64,000 nucleotides of DNA from Streptomyces subrutilus (GCF_008704535.1 NZ_CP023701.1:558001-622000), one strand, 5' to 3'. Shown: positions 16,903 through 25,940, counted from the first letter of the stretch. Notes: generated from the letters alone by a model not told the origin. Numbers and translations are program-made.

Positions 16903-19900
16903 CCTCTCCGACCTCGACCATCCGGTATCCCCTGACCGACGAGCAGCGGCGCCTCTGGTTCCTCCAGCAACTGAACCCGCTGGACTCGGGGTTCAACATG
17001 TACCTGAACCGGCGCTGGAGCGGCCCCGTCGACCCGCGGGCGCTGAGCCGGGCGCTCACCCGGCTCACCGTGCGGCACCAGGTGCTGCGCACCCGGTTCG
17101 AACTGGACGGCGAGCAGCCCGTCCAGGTCGTGGAGCCCGTGCGGGACGTCGAACTGACCCTGGTTCCGATACCGGACGCCGCGGAGGAGTCCTTCACCGC
17201 GGCCTGCGCCCCCTTCGCCAACGCCCCCTTCGACCTGGGCGAGCGTCCGCCGCTGCGGGCCGTCCTGGTCAGTGCCGGCGCGCACGAGCACGCCCTGGGC
17301 GTGGTGGTGCACCACATCGTCTCCGACGGCTGGTCGTTCACCGTGCTGTGGCGCGAACTGCTCGCGCTGTACCGCGAGGAGATCGGCGAGGCGGCGGCCG
17401 GACTTCCGGAGCTCAAAACGCAGTTCGGCGACTTCGCGCTGGCCGAACGGACCAGGCTGGACGGCGGTGCGGCCGAGGAGGCGGTCCGGTACTGGAGCGG
17501 ACGACTGGCCGGCGTCGGCGCCCTGCGGATGCCGCTGGACCACCCCCGGCCCGCCGGGCCCGCCCACCCGGCCGGCTTCGCCGACCTGGCCCTCGGCCCG
17601 GGCCTCGTCGCGGGCGTCGACGCCCTGGCCCGCGAGCAGCGCTGCACCCCGTTCATGGTGCTGCTCGCCGCCTACCAGTGCGTGCTGGCCCGCTGGAGCG
17701 GCAGCTACGACTTCGCCGTCGGCACCCCGCTGGCCGGCCGCAACGAGACCGCCCACGAGGACCTGCTCGGCTACTTCTCCCGCACCGGGGTGATCCGCGC
17801 CGACCTCACCGGCGAGCCCGACTTCCGCACCGTGCTGCGCCGGGTGCGCTCCGCCACGATGGCCGCGCTGAGCCATCAGGACGTCCCGGTGGAGCGGGTG
17901 GCCGCCGAACTGGCGCTGCCCGTGCTGCCCGGTGTCGGCCCCCTCTACCAGGCGGTGTTCGTTCACCAGAGCCAGTACGAGCTGGCCGGCGCCGACGGGG
18001 GGACCGCGCTGCCCGCGGGCGTCCGGACGGCGAGCATGGACTCCGGTTTCGACCGGGCCAAGACCGATCTGCTGCTGGACAGCTGGCGCACCCCGGACGG
18101 CGGGATGACGCTCTCGTTCTGCTTCGACCGGGAGCTCTTCGAGCGCGCCACGGTCGAGGCCCTGGCGCGTCGGGTCCGCGACCTGCTCGCCCGCGCCGTC
18201 GTGGACGTGGAGGTCCCGCTGCACGGCGACTGGCTGCTGGCCGGCGACGAGCGCGCCGCCCTGCTCGCCCTCGGCACCGGACCGGCCGTCGCCGAGGTCG
18301 CCCGCCCGATCCTGCGCGCCTTCGCCGACCAGGTCGCCGCCCGTCCCGGCGCACCCGCCCTGGAGTGTGCGGGCGAGGTCCTCGGCTACGCCGAACTCGA
18401 CGATAGATCAGACGAGTTGGCCGGTCGGCTGGGCCCGGTGGCCGGCCGTGCGGTGGGCGTCCGGATCGAGCCGTCCTTCGAACTGGTCATCGCGCTGCTG
18501 GCGATCTGGAAGGCCGGGGCCGGCTACCTGCCGCTCGACCCCGCGCACCCGGCCGAGCGCCAGCGGCTGATGCTCGGTGAGGCGGACGCCGCCCTGCTGC
18601 TCACCGGAGGCGAGCGGCCGGACCTCGGAGTCCCGGTACTGGCCGTCGGCGATCCGGACACCGGGCCCGGACAGGCCGGCACCGCCGGCACCGGGTCCGG
18701 GGACACCGGGTCCGCACGGAACGCCGCGCTGCCCGGGACCGACCCGGGCGGCCTCGCCTACGTCCTCTACACCTCGGGCTCCACCGGAACCCCCAAGGGC
18801 GTCGCCGTCGAGCACGCCGCTCTCGCCGAGCGCGTCCGGTGGATGGCCGGCCCCGAGGGCTACCGGCTCGGGCCGGGCGACCGGATCGTCCAGTTCGCCT
18901 CCATCGGCTTCGACACCCACGCCGAGGAGATCTGGCCCGCCCTCTCCGCCGGCGCCTGTGTCGTCCTGCTGCCCGGCGGCGGCCGGATGCTGCCCGACCT
19001 GCTGCGCAGCGAGGCCGGACGGTCCGTCACCGTGCTCGACCTGCCCACCGCGTACTGGCAGGAACTGGTCTCGCTCGCGGACCGGGCCCCGTGGCCGCCG
19101 GCGCTGCGCCTGGTGGTCCTCGGCGGTTCCGAAGCGCGCGCCGCCACCCTCGCCCAGTGGCGGGAGCGGCACGGCGACACCGTCCGCCTGGTCAACACCT
19201 ACGGCCCGACGGAGGCCACCGTCATCGTCACCGCGGGCGAGCTCTGCGGCGGCCCCGGCGACGGCGTCGGCCGTGGGCCGTCCGCCGAGCGGCGGCCGCC
19301 GCTCGGCCGGCCGCTGCCGGGCGTACGGCTCTACCTCCTGGACGAGCGCGGCAGCCTGCTGCCCGCCGGCTCGGAGGGCGAGCTGTGGATCGGCGGCGCC
19401 GGTCTCGCGCGGGGCTACCTGGCCCGGCCCGAGCTGACGGCGGAGCTCTTCCTCCCGGACCCGTTCGCCGACGCCCCGGACGGCCGGATGTACCGCACCG
19501 GTGACCGCGCCCGGTGGCGCACCGACGGGCAGTTGGAGTTCCTCGGCCGCGCCGACGACCAGGTGAAGATCCGCGGATACCGCATCGAGCCCGCCGAGAT
19601 CGAGACCGCCCTGACCGCCCACCCGGCGGTCGGCCGGGCGGCGGTACTGGTCCGCGACGGCCGCCGACTGATCGCGTACGCCGTCCTTCGACCGGCCGGC
19701 GGTCAACGGGACGCGGCCGCGCCGACGGCGGACGGACTGCGCGAGCACCTGGCGCTGCGGCTGCCGGCCTTCATGGTGCCGGACGCCGTGGTGCTGCTCG
19801 ACACGCTCCCGCTCACCGCCAACGGCAAGATCGACACCGCGGCCCTGCCCGACCCCGACCCGGCGGGCGCCGCCGCCGGGTACCTGGCGCCCCGCACCGA

Positions 19901-20168
19901 TGCCGAGGCCCTGATCGTCGACCTCTGGCAGGAGGTGCTCGGCGTACCGAAGGTCGGCGTACTGGACGACTTCCTCGCCCTCGGCGGGGACTCGCTGCTG
20001 GTCACCAGGGTCGCCGCCCGCATCCGGGCCGGGGTCGGCCTCGACGTCCCGATCCGCGACGTCTTCGAGAGCCCCACCCCGGCAGCCCTGGCGGCCCGGA
20101 TCGAGGCCCTGCTGATCGCGGAGATCGACGCCCTCAGCGAGGAGGAGGCCGCCGGCCGGCTGGCCTGA
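16899..20168 (+). CDS. NRPS module C-A-T, pocket suggests a basic amino acid
   Basis: This 1089-residue module starts at the ATG overlapping the previous stop. C domain about 8-430 (HHIVSDG at 138-144), A domain about 465-960 (YTSGSTGTPKG, NTYGPTEAT, GRADDQVKIRGYRIEPAEIE), carrier GGDSLL with Ser1032. Pocket residues by hand alignment are D-T-E-D-V-G-T-V-I plus Lys. Acidic residues at the two central positions (Glu239, Asp278) suggest a cationic side chain such as Lys, Orn or an arginine-derived residue; I cannot assign it exactly. The carrier has GGDS rather than GGHS, a form often found before epimerases or in starter carriers, yet no epimerase follows. It lacks a TE, so it must hand its product to another protein, most simply the TE-bearing one. 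Confidence 0.93.
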   Translation: MTSPTSTIRYPLTDEQRRLWFLQQLNPLDSGFNMYLNRRWSGPVDPRALSRALTRLTVRHQVLRTRFELDGEQPVQVVEPVRDVELTLVPIPDAAEESFTAACAPFANAPFDLGERPPLRAVLVSAGAHEHALGVVVHHIVSDGWSFTVLWRELLALYREEIGEAAAGLPELKTQFGDFALAERTRLDGGAAEEAVRYWSGRLAGVGALRMPLDHPRPAGPAHPAGFADLALGPGLVAGVDALAREQRCTPFMVLLAAYQCVLARWSGSYDFAVGTPLAGRNETAHEDLLGYFSRTGVIRADLTGEPDFRTVLRRVRSATMAALSHQDVPVERVAAELALPVLPGVGPLYQAVFVHQSQYELAGADGGTALPAGVRTASMDSGFDRAKTDLLLDSWRTPDGGMTLSFCFDRELFERATVEALARRVRDLLARAVVDVEVPLHGDWLLAGDERAALLALGTGPAVAEVARPILRAFADQVAARPGAPALECAGEVLGYAELDDRSDELAGRLGPVAGRAVGVRIEPSFELVIALLAIWKAGAGYLPLDPAHPAERQRLMLGEADAALLLTGGERPDLGVPVLAVGDPDTGPGQAGTAGTGSGDTGSARNAALPGTDPGGLAYVLYTSGSTGTPKGVAVEHAALAERVRWMAGPEGYRLGPGDRIVQFASIGFDTHAEEIWPALSAGACVVLLPGGGRMLPDLLRSEAGRSVTVLDLPTAYWQELVSLADRAPWPPALRLVVLGGSEARAATLAQWRERHGDTVRLVNTYGPTEATVIVTAGELCGGPGDGVGRGPSAERRPPLGRPLPGVRLYLLDERGSLLPAGSEGELWIGGAGLARGYLARPELTAELFLPDPFADAPDGRMYRTGDRARWRTDGQLEFLGRADDQVKIRGYRIEPAEIETALTAHPAVGRAAVLVRDGRRLIAYAVLRPAGGQRDAAAPTADGLREHLALRLPAFMVPDAVVLLDTLPLTANGKIDTAALPDPDPAGAAAGYLAPRTDAEALIVDLWQEVLGVPKVGVLDDFLALGGDSLLVTRVAARIRAGVGLDVPIRDVFESPTPAALAARIEALLIAEIDALSEEEAAGRLA

Positions 20169-20283
20169 CTCCGCGTTCGGGTCGCCGCACCGCCATCTCC
20201 CCTTCCGCGCAGCGGATCTGCCCTTCCCCGCCCCGCCTCACCGCCCGCCACGCATCACACCGGAGAACGCCATCGCCACCACC

Positions 20284-23200
20284 GTGCCGCCCACCGCGAC
20301 GACCGTCCCTGAACTCCTCGACGCGCGGGCCGCCGAACACCCGGACCACATGGCCCTCCAGGTCGTCGGCGGCGGTGAACTCAGCTACCGGCGTTGGCGC
20401 GAGGAGGCGCTGCGCGCCGCCGTCGGGCTGGCCGCCGCCGGGGTCGGACCGGGCGACCGGGTGGTGCTGCGGTTCTCCAACGCGCGCTGGGAGCGGTACG
20501 CCGTCGGCTTCCTCGCCGTCCAGTACGCGGGCGGGGTGCCCGTACCGGTCCGCGAGGACCTGTCCGAGGCCGATGCCGCCGCCCTGGCCGCACTGGCCGA
20601 GGCCCGCACGGTCCTGTCGGAGGGCGACCTGCCCAGCGTCCCGGGACGGGTGGAGCTGCACCTGGACGCCCTGCTGGCGGCGCACCCCGCGCCGCCGGCC
20701 GGGCCGCCGCACCGGGTCGGCCCGGCCGACCCGGCCCAGGTGATCGGCACCTCCGGCACCACCGGCGCGCCCAAGGGCGTGCTCGCCGCGCACGGCAACC
20801 TGACCGCCGGTCTGGCCGCCCACCCCCGCCGGCGCGCCTACGCGCACTCCCGGTACGCCCTGCACGCCTTCCCGATCGGCACCAACGCGGGCCAGGTGAT
20901 GCTGCTGGGCGCCCTGACCGCCGCGCCCACCACGCTCAGCCTGCCGCGCTTCGACGCGGACCGGTTCGGCCTCGCGGTCCAGGAGTACGGGATCGGCACC
21001 GCCTTCCTGGTGCCCTCGATGGCGATCGAACTGGTCAACGCGGGCACCGCCGGACGGTACGACCTGAGCAGTCTGCGCCTGGTCAACTCCTCCGCCGCCG
21101 CACTGCCCGTGCCGGTGGCGGCCGCGCTGGCCGCGGCGCTGCCCGGCGTGACGCTCGTCAACACCTACACCTCCGCCGAGGCCTCGCCCGCGCAGGTGTC
21201 CACCGTGGTCGACCCCCGCCGCCCCGGCTCGCTGGGCCGCCCGGCCGACCCCGGTGACGTGCGGATCCTCGACGCGGAGGGGCTGCCGCTGCCCGCCGGG
21301 CAGGTCGGCGAGGTCTGGCTGCGCCAGCCCGGACCTTCCCGCGGCTACCTGGGGGCCGCCGGGCCGGGCGCGCGGGTGTTCCGGGACGGCTGGGTGCGGA
21401 TGGGAGACGTCGGACGGCTCGACCCCGACGGCTACCTGTACCTGGTCGACCGGGAGAGCGACGTCATCAAGAGCGGTGCGCTGAAGGTCTCCACGCTGCG
21501 CATCGAGGAGGTGCTGCACGAGCACCCGGCGGTCGCCGACGCCGCCGCGCTCGGCCTGCCGCATCCGGTGATGGGCGCCGTCCCGGTGGCGGTCGTGGTG
21601 GCCGGTCCCGGCGGTCTGGACCTGGACGAGCTCCGGCTGTTCCTGAGCGCCCGGTTGAGCCGGCCCGAACTGCCGGTCCGGATCCTGCTCGCCGGTGACC
21701 TGCCCCGCAACCCGAGCGGCAAGGTGGTCAAGCACCGGCTGCGCCCGCTGTTCGACGCGCCCGCGGAGTCCACCGGCCCCGCGGTCGCACCGGCCACCCC
21801 GACGGAGCTGCGTCTGGCCGGACTCTGGCGGCGCCTGCTCGGCCGACCGGTCACCGACGTGGCCGCCGAGTTCTTCGCGCTGGGCGGCGACTCGTTCCGG
21901 GCCGTCCAGCTCGCCAGCGCCATCAGCGGCGAGTTCGGCGTCCGGGCGGGCACCGCCATGGTCTTCGAACGCCCCTCGCTGCGGTCCCAGGCGGCCTGGG
22001 TGAACCACCCCGACCGGCAGCTGGGCGCCGCTCACGGAGCGACGGCCGGGACCGGGACGGTGACGCCCTACCTCGCCGCGCTCCGTGCGCAGCCGCACGC
22101 CGTGGCCCTCACCTCGCAGCAGGAGAACTTCTTCCGCTGGATGTCCGAGGCCCCCGGGCGGGACGCCGGTGCGGTGACGGCGCTGTTCCGGGTGGCCGAC
22201 CGGCTGGAACCGGAGACCCTGGGCCGGGCCCTCACCGAGGTGGTCCGGCGCCATCCGGCGCTGCGGACCCGGTTCGAGGCGGTGGGCGACGGCGTCGTAC
22301 GGGCGGTGCTGGACGAGGAGCCCCGGGTGCGGATCACGCTGACCCGGGCCCCGGGGGCCACGGACGCGGAGGTGGACGCCCTGCTGCTGGCCGAGCGCGA
22401 CCGCCTCACCGACCTGGCCCGTGACCCGATGGCCCGCCTCCTGGTGGTCAGCCGGTCGGAGACCGACCACGTGGTCCTGGTCGCGACGCACCACATGGTC
22501 TCCGACGGCTGGTCGGTCGGCGTGCTGCTGGCCGACCTCGGGGTGTTCTACTCCGCGCTGCGGCGCGGCCGCTCCGCCCCGCCGGCCCGCTCGGGCCCGG
22601 GCTACCGGGAGCTGGTGGACTGGGCGAACGCGCACTGGCCGGCCTCCCGGGCCCACTTCGCGGCCGCGCTGGCCGGGGCTCCGGAGGCCGTCGAGCAGTT
22701 CGCCGGCCGCCGCGCGGTGGACGAAGTGCTCACCACGGCGCACGAGTTCGAGGTGTCGGCGGCGCTGGCCGAAGCCCTGCGGGCCCGGGCAGCCGAGCTG
22801 GGCGCCACGCCCTTCCTGGCCGTCACCGCGGCCTGGACCGGACTGCTGGCGGGTCGCAGCGGCCGTCCCGACCTGGTGGTGATGACCCCGGTGCCCGGCA
22901 GGCCGCGCCCGGACGCCGAGCGGACGGTGGGCTGCTTCGTCCAGTCGGTGCTGCTGCGGGTGGACGCGAGCGGGGGCCCCGGCTTCGCCGAGCTCGTGGA
23001 CCGGCTGCGCACGGTCTACAGCGAGGCGCTGGACCACCAGCTCTACCCGTTCGCCGAGTTCAGTCCGTCCGTACCGTTCGCGGCCTGGCTCCGCTACGAG
23101 GCCTGGGCAGCGCCCGCGCAACTGCCCGGCCTGAGCTGCGAGCCCTGGGAGCTGCCGCGCGGGAGCACCGTGCCCTGGCCGCTGCCGGGCGGGGACCGGA

Positions 23201-23343
23201 GCGTCCCCGAGCTGACCGTGGTCGAACAGCCGGACGGCGGCCTGCGGTGCTGGCTGCAGTACAACGCACTGGCCTTCGACCTCCCCGTGATCACCGAACT
23301 GGCCGGGGAGTTCACCGCCGCCCTGACCGCCGCCTGCGGTTGA
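20284..23343 (+). CDS. acyl-ligase-T-C loading protein of the NRPS system
   Basis: About 1019 residues. The N-terminal adenylating domain (1-500) has GTSGTTGAPKG but its later motifs (WVRMGDVGRLDPDGYLYLVDR, DVIKSGALKVSTLRIEEVLHEHP) are those of acyl-CoA/fatty-acid or aryl-acid ligases, not amino-acid A domains, so it probably activates a carboxylic acid. A carrier (GGDSF, Ser537) and a full condensation domain (about 600-1015, HHMVSDG at 736-742) follow. This looks like a starter protein, yet every other synthetase here also begins with C, leaving one condensation domain in excess. The first ATG/GTG is the GTG used here. An in-frame AUC 12 bp upstream sits exactly 6 nt after GGAG and may be the real start. 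Confidence 0.9.
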   Translation: MPPTATTVPELLDARAAEHPDHMALQVVGGGELSYRRWREEALRAAVGLAAAGVGPGDRVVLRFSNARWERYAVGFLAVQYAGGVPVPVREDLSEADAAALAALAEARTVLSEGDLPSVPGRVELHLDALLAAHPAPPAGPPHRVGPADPAQVIGTSGTTGAPKGVLAAHGNLTAGLAAHPRRRAYAHSRYALHAFPIGTNAGQVMLLGALTAAPTTLSLPRFDADRFGLAVQEYGIGTAFLVPSMAIELVNAGTAGRYDLSSLRLVNSSAAALPVPVAAALAAALPGVTLVNTYTSAEASPAQVSTVVDPRRPGSLGRPADPGDVRILDAEGLPLPAGQVGEVWLRQPGPSRGYLGAAGPGARVFRDGWVRMGDVGRLDPDGYLYLVDRESDVIKSGALKVSTLRIEEVLHEHPAVADAAALGLPHPVMGAVPVAVVVAGPGGLDLDELRLFLSARLSRPELPVRILLAGDLPRNPSGKVVKHRLRPLFDAPAESTGPAVAPATPTELRLAGLWRRLLGRPVTDVAAEFFALGGDSFRAVQLASAISGEFGVRAGTAMVFERPSLRSQAAWVNHPDRQLGAAHGATAGTGTVTPYLAALRAQPHAVALTSQQENFFRWMSEAPGRDAGAVTALFRVADRLEPETLGRALTEVVRRHPALRTRFEAVGDGVVRAVLDEEPRVRITLTRAPGATDAEVDALLLAERDRLTDLARDPMARLLVVSRSETDHVVLVATHHMVSDGWSVGVLLADLGVFYSALRRGRSAPPARSGPGYRELVDWANAHWPASRAHFAAALAGAPEAVEQFAGRRAVDEVLTTAHEFEVSAALAEALRARAAELGATPFLAVTAAWTGLLAGRSGRPDLVVMTPVPGRPRPDAERTVGCFVQSVLLRVDASGGPGFAELVDRLRTVYSEALDHQLYPFAEFSPSVPFAAWLRYEAWAAPAQLPGLSCEPWELPRGSTVPWPLPGGDRSVPELTVVEQPDGGLRCWLQYNALAFDLPVITELAGEFTAALTAACG

Positions 23344-23374
23344 CCCGGCGCCGGCGGCCTCAGCCGGCGCCGGG
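23344..23374. terminator. bidirectional terminator at the end of the NRPS operon
   Basis: CCCGGCGCCGGC / GCCGGCGCCGGG, perfect 12-bp arms with a 7-nt loop, starts right after the last NRPS stop and overlaps the end of the convergent gene. Confidence 0.7.
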
Positions 23375-24022
23375 CGCGAGGGCGTCCACCGCGGAGGCCA
23401 ACGGCACCGTTCCGCCGATCAGTTCGAGGACCAGCCCCGCGGTCGCCGGGGTGTCGATCAGCCGGACCAAGGCGGCCGCCACGTCGTCGCGCGGTACCGG
23501 GCCGCGGCCGGTGACCGGCCCGAGGCTCACCCGGCCGCTTCCCGGCTCGTCGGTGAGGGCGCCGGGCCGCAGGATCGTCCAGTCGAGCCCGGACCGGAAG
23601 CGGAGGTCGTCGTCGGCCGCGCCCTTCGCGCGCAGGTACGCGTCGAAGACCTCGTCGCCCGGGTGTTCCGCGTCCGCCCCCATCGCCGAGACGGCGAGGT
23701 AGCGGCGCACCCCGGCGCGTTCGGCCGCGTTCGCGAAGAGCACGGCCGCGCCGCGGTCCACCGCGTCCTTGCGCGCGTGGCCGCTCCCGGGGCCGGCGCC
23801 GGCCGCGAAGACCACCGCGTCGGCGCCCCTCAGTACGGCGGCGACGGATCGGACCGGCGCCGATTCCAGGTCCAGCACGACCGGCTCGGCGCCGGCGGCC
23901 CGCAGATCGTCCGCCTGTTCCTCCGTGCGGATGATGCCCACCGCCCGGTCCCCGCGCGCCGCGAGGAGCCGCTCCAGCCTCAGGGCGATCCGTCCGTGTC
24001 CACCTGCGATGACAATGCGCAT
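23360..24022 (-). CDS. NAD(P)H-binding atypical SDR family protein
   Basis: The product is about 220 residues. MRIVIAGGHGRIALRLERLLAARGD is an N-terminal Rossmann dinucleotide fold (GGxGxI). Later AVVFAAGAGPGSG, RYLAVSAMGAD, YLRAKGAADDDLRFRSGLDWTILRPGALTDEP match the NmrA/YwnB-type atypical short-chain dehydrogenases, which bind NAD(P) and are oxidoreductases or redox sensors. I began at the ATG of MRIVIAGG; the frame continues 39 bp upstream without better signals, and no good ribosome site is visible. It is convergent with the NRPS operon and shares its terminator; I see no evidence that it belongs to that pathway. Confidence 0.82.
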   Translation of the reverse strand: MRIVIAGGHGRIALRLERLLAARGDRAVGIIRTEEQADDLRAAGAEPVVLDLESAPVRSVAAVLRGADAVVFAAGAGPGSGHARKDAVDRGAAVLFANAAERAGVRRYLAVSAMGADAEHPGDEVFDAYLRAKGAADDDLRFRSGLDWTILRPGALTDEPGSGRVSLGPVTGRGPVPRDDVAAALVRLIDTPATAGLVLELIGGTVPLASAVDALAPGAG

Positions 24023-24140
24023 GGGAGTGACGGTACTGCGCCGCGCGGCCTTTCCCCGCATTCCCCGGCCCTCGGCGGACCGCAGGCCGCGGGGCCGGTG
24101 CGGGGGAGGCCGCGGGCGGAGTCCGTACCGCCCCGCCCGC

Positions 24141-24731
24141 TCAGCGCCGCCGCTCGGGACGTTCCGCTTCGGCGGGGCGGCTCCCCGGGCGGGTCAGGAT
24201 CGCGCTCGCGACGACGTCGAAGAGGTGGTCGGCGCGTGGCGCCAGCGAGGATTGGTCGCCGAGCCACGCGAGCATCGCCACCAGCGCGAACACGTCGGCG
24301 CCGTCGATGTCGCCCCGTGCCGCGCCCGCGGCCTGGGCGCGGGTGAGCAGTCGCGCACCGGCTGCGCGGAGCGTGACGCACGAGGCGTGCAGGGCGGATT
24401 CGGTGTCCTCGATGGCGGCGGCCATGAGCACGGTCACGCCCCGGTACTCGGTCGTCCACGCGACGCAGGCGCGGACCCAGGACACGAGGGCGTCCTCGTG
24501 CGAACCCGATGCCTCCAGCTCGCGCGCCAGCGCCGTCAGTTCGTCGAAGCTCGTGCGGAGCAGGGCTTCGAGCAGCGCCTCGCGGGTCGGGAAGTGCCGC
24601 AGCAGCGTCGCGAGCCCGACGTCCGCCCTGCGCGCGATGTCGCGCAGGGACACGTCGACGCCCTGTTCGCCGATGGCGGCGCCCGCCACCGCGAGCAGGT
24701 GGTCGCGGTTCTTCCTCGCGTCGGCCCGCAT
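24141..24731 (-). CDS. TetR family regulator of the divergent oxidoreductase
   Basis: The product is about 196 residues with an N-terminal TetR helix-turn-helix (VSLRDIARRADVGLATLLRHFPTREALLEALL). The C-terminal half resembles the SbtR-like ligand-binding domain common beside NADP-dependent oxidoreductases. ATG start with AAGGGG 6 nt upstream. The 112 bp to the divergent oxidoreductase hold three copies of a 15-bp operator, so autoregulation and repression of the neighbour are strongly suggested. The effector is unknown, perhaps a quinone or aldehyde. Confidence 0.9.
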   Translation of the reverse strand: MRADARKNRDHLLAVAGAAIGEQGVDVSLRDIARRADVGLATLLRHFPTREALLEALLRTSFDELTALARELEASGSHEDALVSWVRACVAWTTEYRGVTVLMAAAIEDTESALHASCVTLRAAGARLLTRAQAAGAARGDIDGADVFALVAMLAWLGDQSSLAPRADHLFDVVASAILTRPGSRPAEAERPERRR

Positions 24732-24740
24732 CTGTGCCCC

Positions 24741-24770
24741 TTGACTATCCGGATCAGTGGTCCATATATT
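24741..24770 (+). promoter_or_regulatory. promoter of the oxidoreductase gene
   Basis: TTGACT and TATATT are separated by 18 bp, an unusually good match to the sigma-70 consensus for this GC-rich DNA. The first operator copy lies between the two boxes and the second begins right after the -10, fitting repression by occlusion. Confidence 0.6.
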
Positions 24771-24811
24771 CGGATCAGCGATCCGCTTCCATTAACTGGA
24801 CCACTGATCCG
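24750..24811. promoter_or_regulatory. three TetR operator copies
   Basis: Copy 1 CGGATCAGTGGTCCA (24750-24764) and copy 3 TGGACCACTGATCCG (24797-24811) are exact reverse complements. The middle copy CGGATCAGCGATCCG (24771-24785) is itself nearly palindromic. Each is an imperfect dyad, and starts are spaced 21 and 26 bp. All lie between the divergent tetR-type and oxidoreductase genes. Confidence 0.75.
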
Positions 24812-24843
24812 ATTCTATCCCGCAGCGCGGCCAGGAGATGACG

Positions 24844-25857
24844 ATGCCGACACACACGATGAGGGCGGTCCGGCTCCACGAGCACGGCGGCCCCGAAGTC
24901 CTGCGCTACGACGCCGAGGTGCCGATCCCCGAGCCGGGGCCGGGCGAGGTGCTCGTTCGCGTGCACGCGGTCGGGGTCAATCCGCCGGACTGGTACCTGC
25001 GCGGCGGACTGACCACGATGCCCGGTGAGACGGAACCGACGGTCAGCCTGCCGGTGGTCCCCGGGACGGACGTGTCGGGCGTCGTCGCGTCCGCGGCCGC
25101 GGACGTGGACGGCCTCGCCGTGGGGGACGAGGTCTTCGGCCTCCTGCGCTTTCCCGGCTTCCGCGGCAGCGCGTACGCCGAGTACGTGGCCGCGCCCGCG
25201 TCGGACCTCGCCCGCAAGCCGGCCGGCATCGACCACGTGCACGCCGCCGGGGCGCCCATGGCCGGGCTCACCGCGTGGCAGTTCCTGATCGAGGTGGGAC
25301 ACGACCACCCGTCCCCCTTCCAGAGCACGGTGCACCGCCCGACGGTGCTCGACGCCGGCACGACCGTCCTCGTCAACGGCGCCGCGGGCGGAGTGGGGCA
25401 CTTCGCCGTGCAGTTGGCGAAGTGGCGGGGCGCCCGTGTCGTCGCGGTGGCCTCGGGCGCGCACGAGGCGTTCCTGACCGAACTGGGCGCCGACCGGTTC
25501 ATCGACTACACGAAGAGCCGACCCGAGGAACGCGTACACGACATCGACCTCGTCCTCGACACGGTCGGCGGCCCCGGCAGCAGGCGGTTCCTGCGCACGC
25601 TCAAGCGCGGCGGCGCCCAGTTCCCCGTGTTCCCCGGAGACTTCGACGCGGAGGAGCTCGCGAAGCTGGAGGTCACGGTCTCCAGCACCCAGGTCCGCTC
25701 GAACGGTGCCCAACTCGCCGTACTGGGGCGCCTCCTCGACGCGGGAACGGTGCGCGTCGCGATCGACGACGCCTTCCCCCTCGCCGACGCCCGGGCCGCC
25801 CACGAACGCGCCGCCCGCGGGCACCTCCGGGGCAAGATCGTGCTGACGGTCGTCTAG
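24844..25857 (+). CDS. NADP-dependent quinone oxidoreductase-like enzyme (MDR family)
   Basis: About 337 residues, a zinc-independent medium-chain reductase. An N-terminal GroES-like domain (MRAVRLHEHGGPEVLRYDAEVPIPEPGPGEVLVRVHAVGVNPPDWYLRGG, PGTDVSGVV) is followed by a Rossmann domain with VLVNGAAGGVGHFAVQLAKWRGARVVAVAS and a GADRFIDYT segment. Zinc-ligand residues of alcohol dehydrogenases are absent, so reduction of quinones or enones with NADPH is likely. Of two in-frame ATGs I chose the second, because AGGAG directly abuts the first but lies 6 nt before the second. It is controlled by the divergent TetR protein. Confidence 0.9.
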   Translation: MPTHTMRAVRLHEHGGPEVLRYDAEVPIPEPGPGEVLVRVHAVGVNPPDWYLRGGLTTMPGETEPTVSLPVVPGTDVSGVVASAAADVDGLAVGDEVFGLLRFPGFRGSAYAEYVAAPASDLARKPAGIDHVHAAGAPMAGLTAWQFLIEVGHDHPSPFQSTVHRPTVLDAGTTVLVNGAAGGVGHFAVQLAKWRGARVVAVASGAHEAFLTELGADRFIDYTKSRPEERVHDIDLVLDTVGGPGSRRFLRTLKRGGAQFPVFPGDFDAEELAKLEVTVSSTQVRSNGAQLAVLGRLLDAGTVRVAIDDAFPLADARAAHERAARGHLRGKIVLTVV

Positions 25858-25940
25858 TGCTGTGACCGCACAGGTTCGCCGGGTTGGTCGTCGTGGCGGT
25901 TGGATGTGCGGTGACGTCCGATCCGACCGCTGGCGGCGCG

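Noticed and set aside
20134..23121. A 995-codon antisense frame over the acyl-ligase NRPS gene
   Set aside because: Composition typical of a complement-strand shadow and no recognisable family.
7833..23343. The NRPS operon as a catechol siderophore cluster
   Set aside because: The MFS domain is EntS-like and an acid-activating ligase is present, but no dihydroxybenzoate synthesis, iron uptake or reductase genes are adjacent and no iron-box-like site was seen.
23360..24022. The NAD(P)-binding protein as a tailoring enzyme of the NRPS pathway
   Set aside because: It is convergent, shares only the terminator, and belongs to a widespread housekeeping family.
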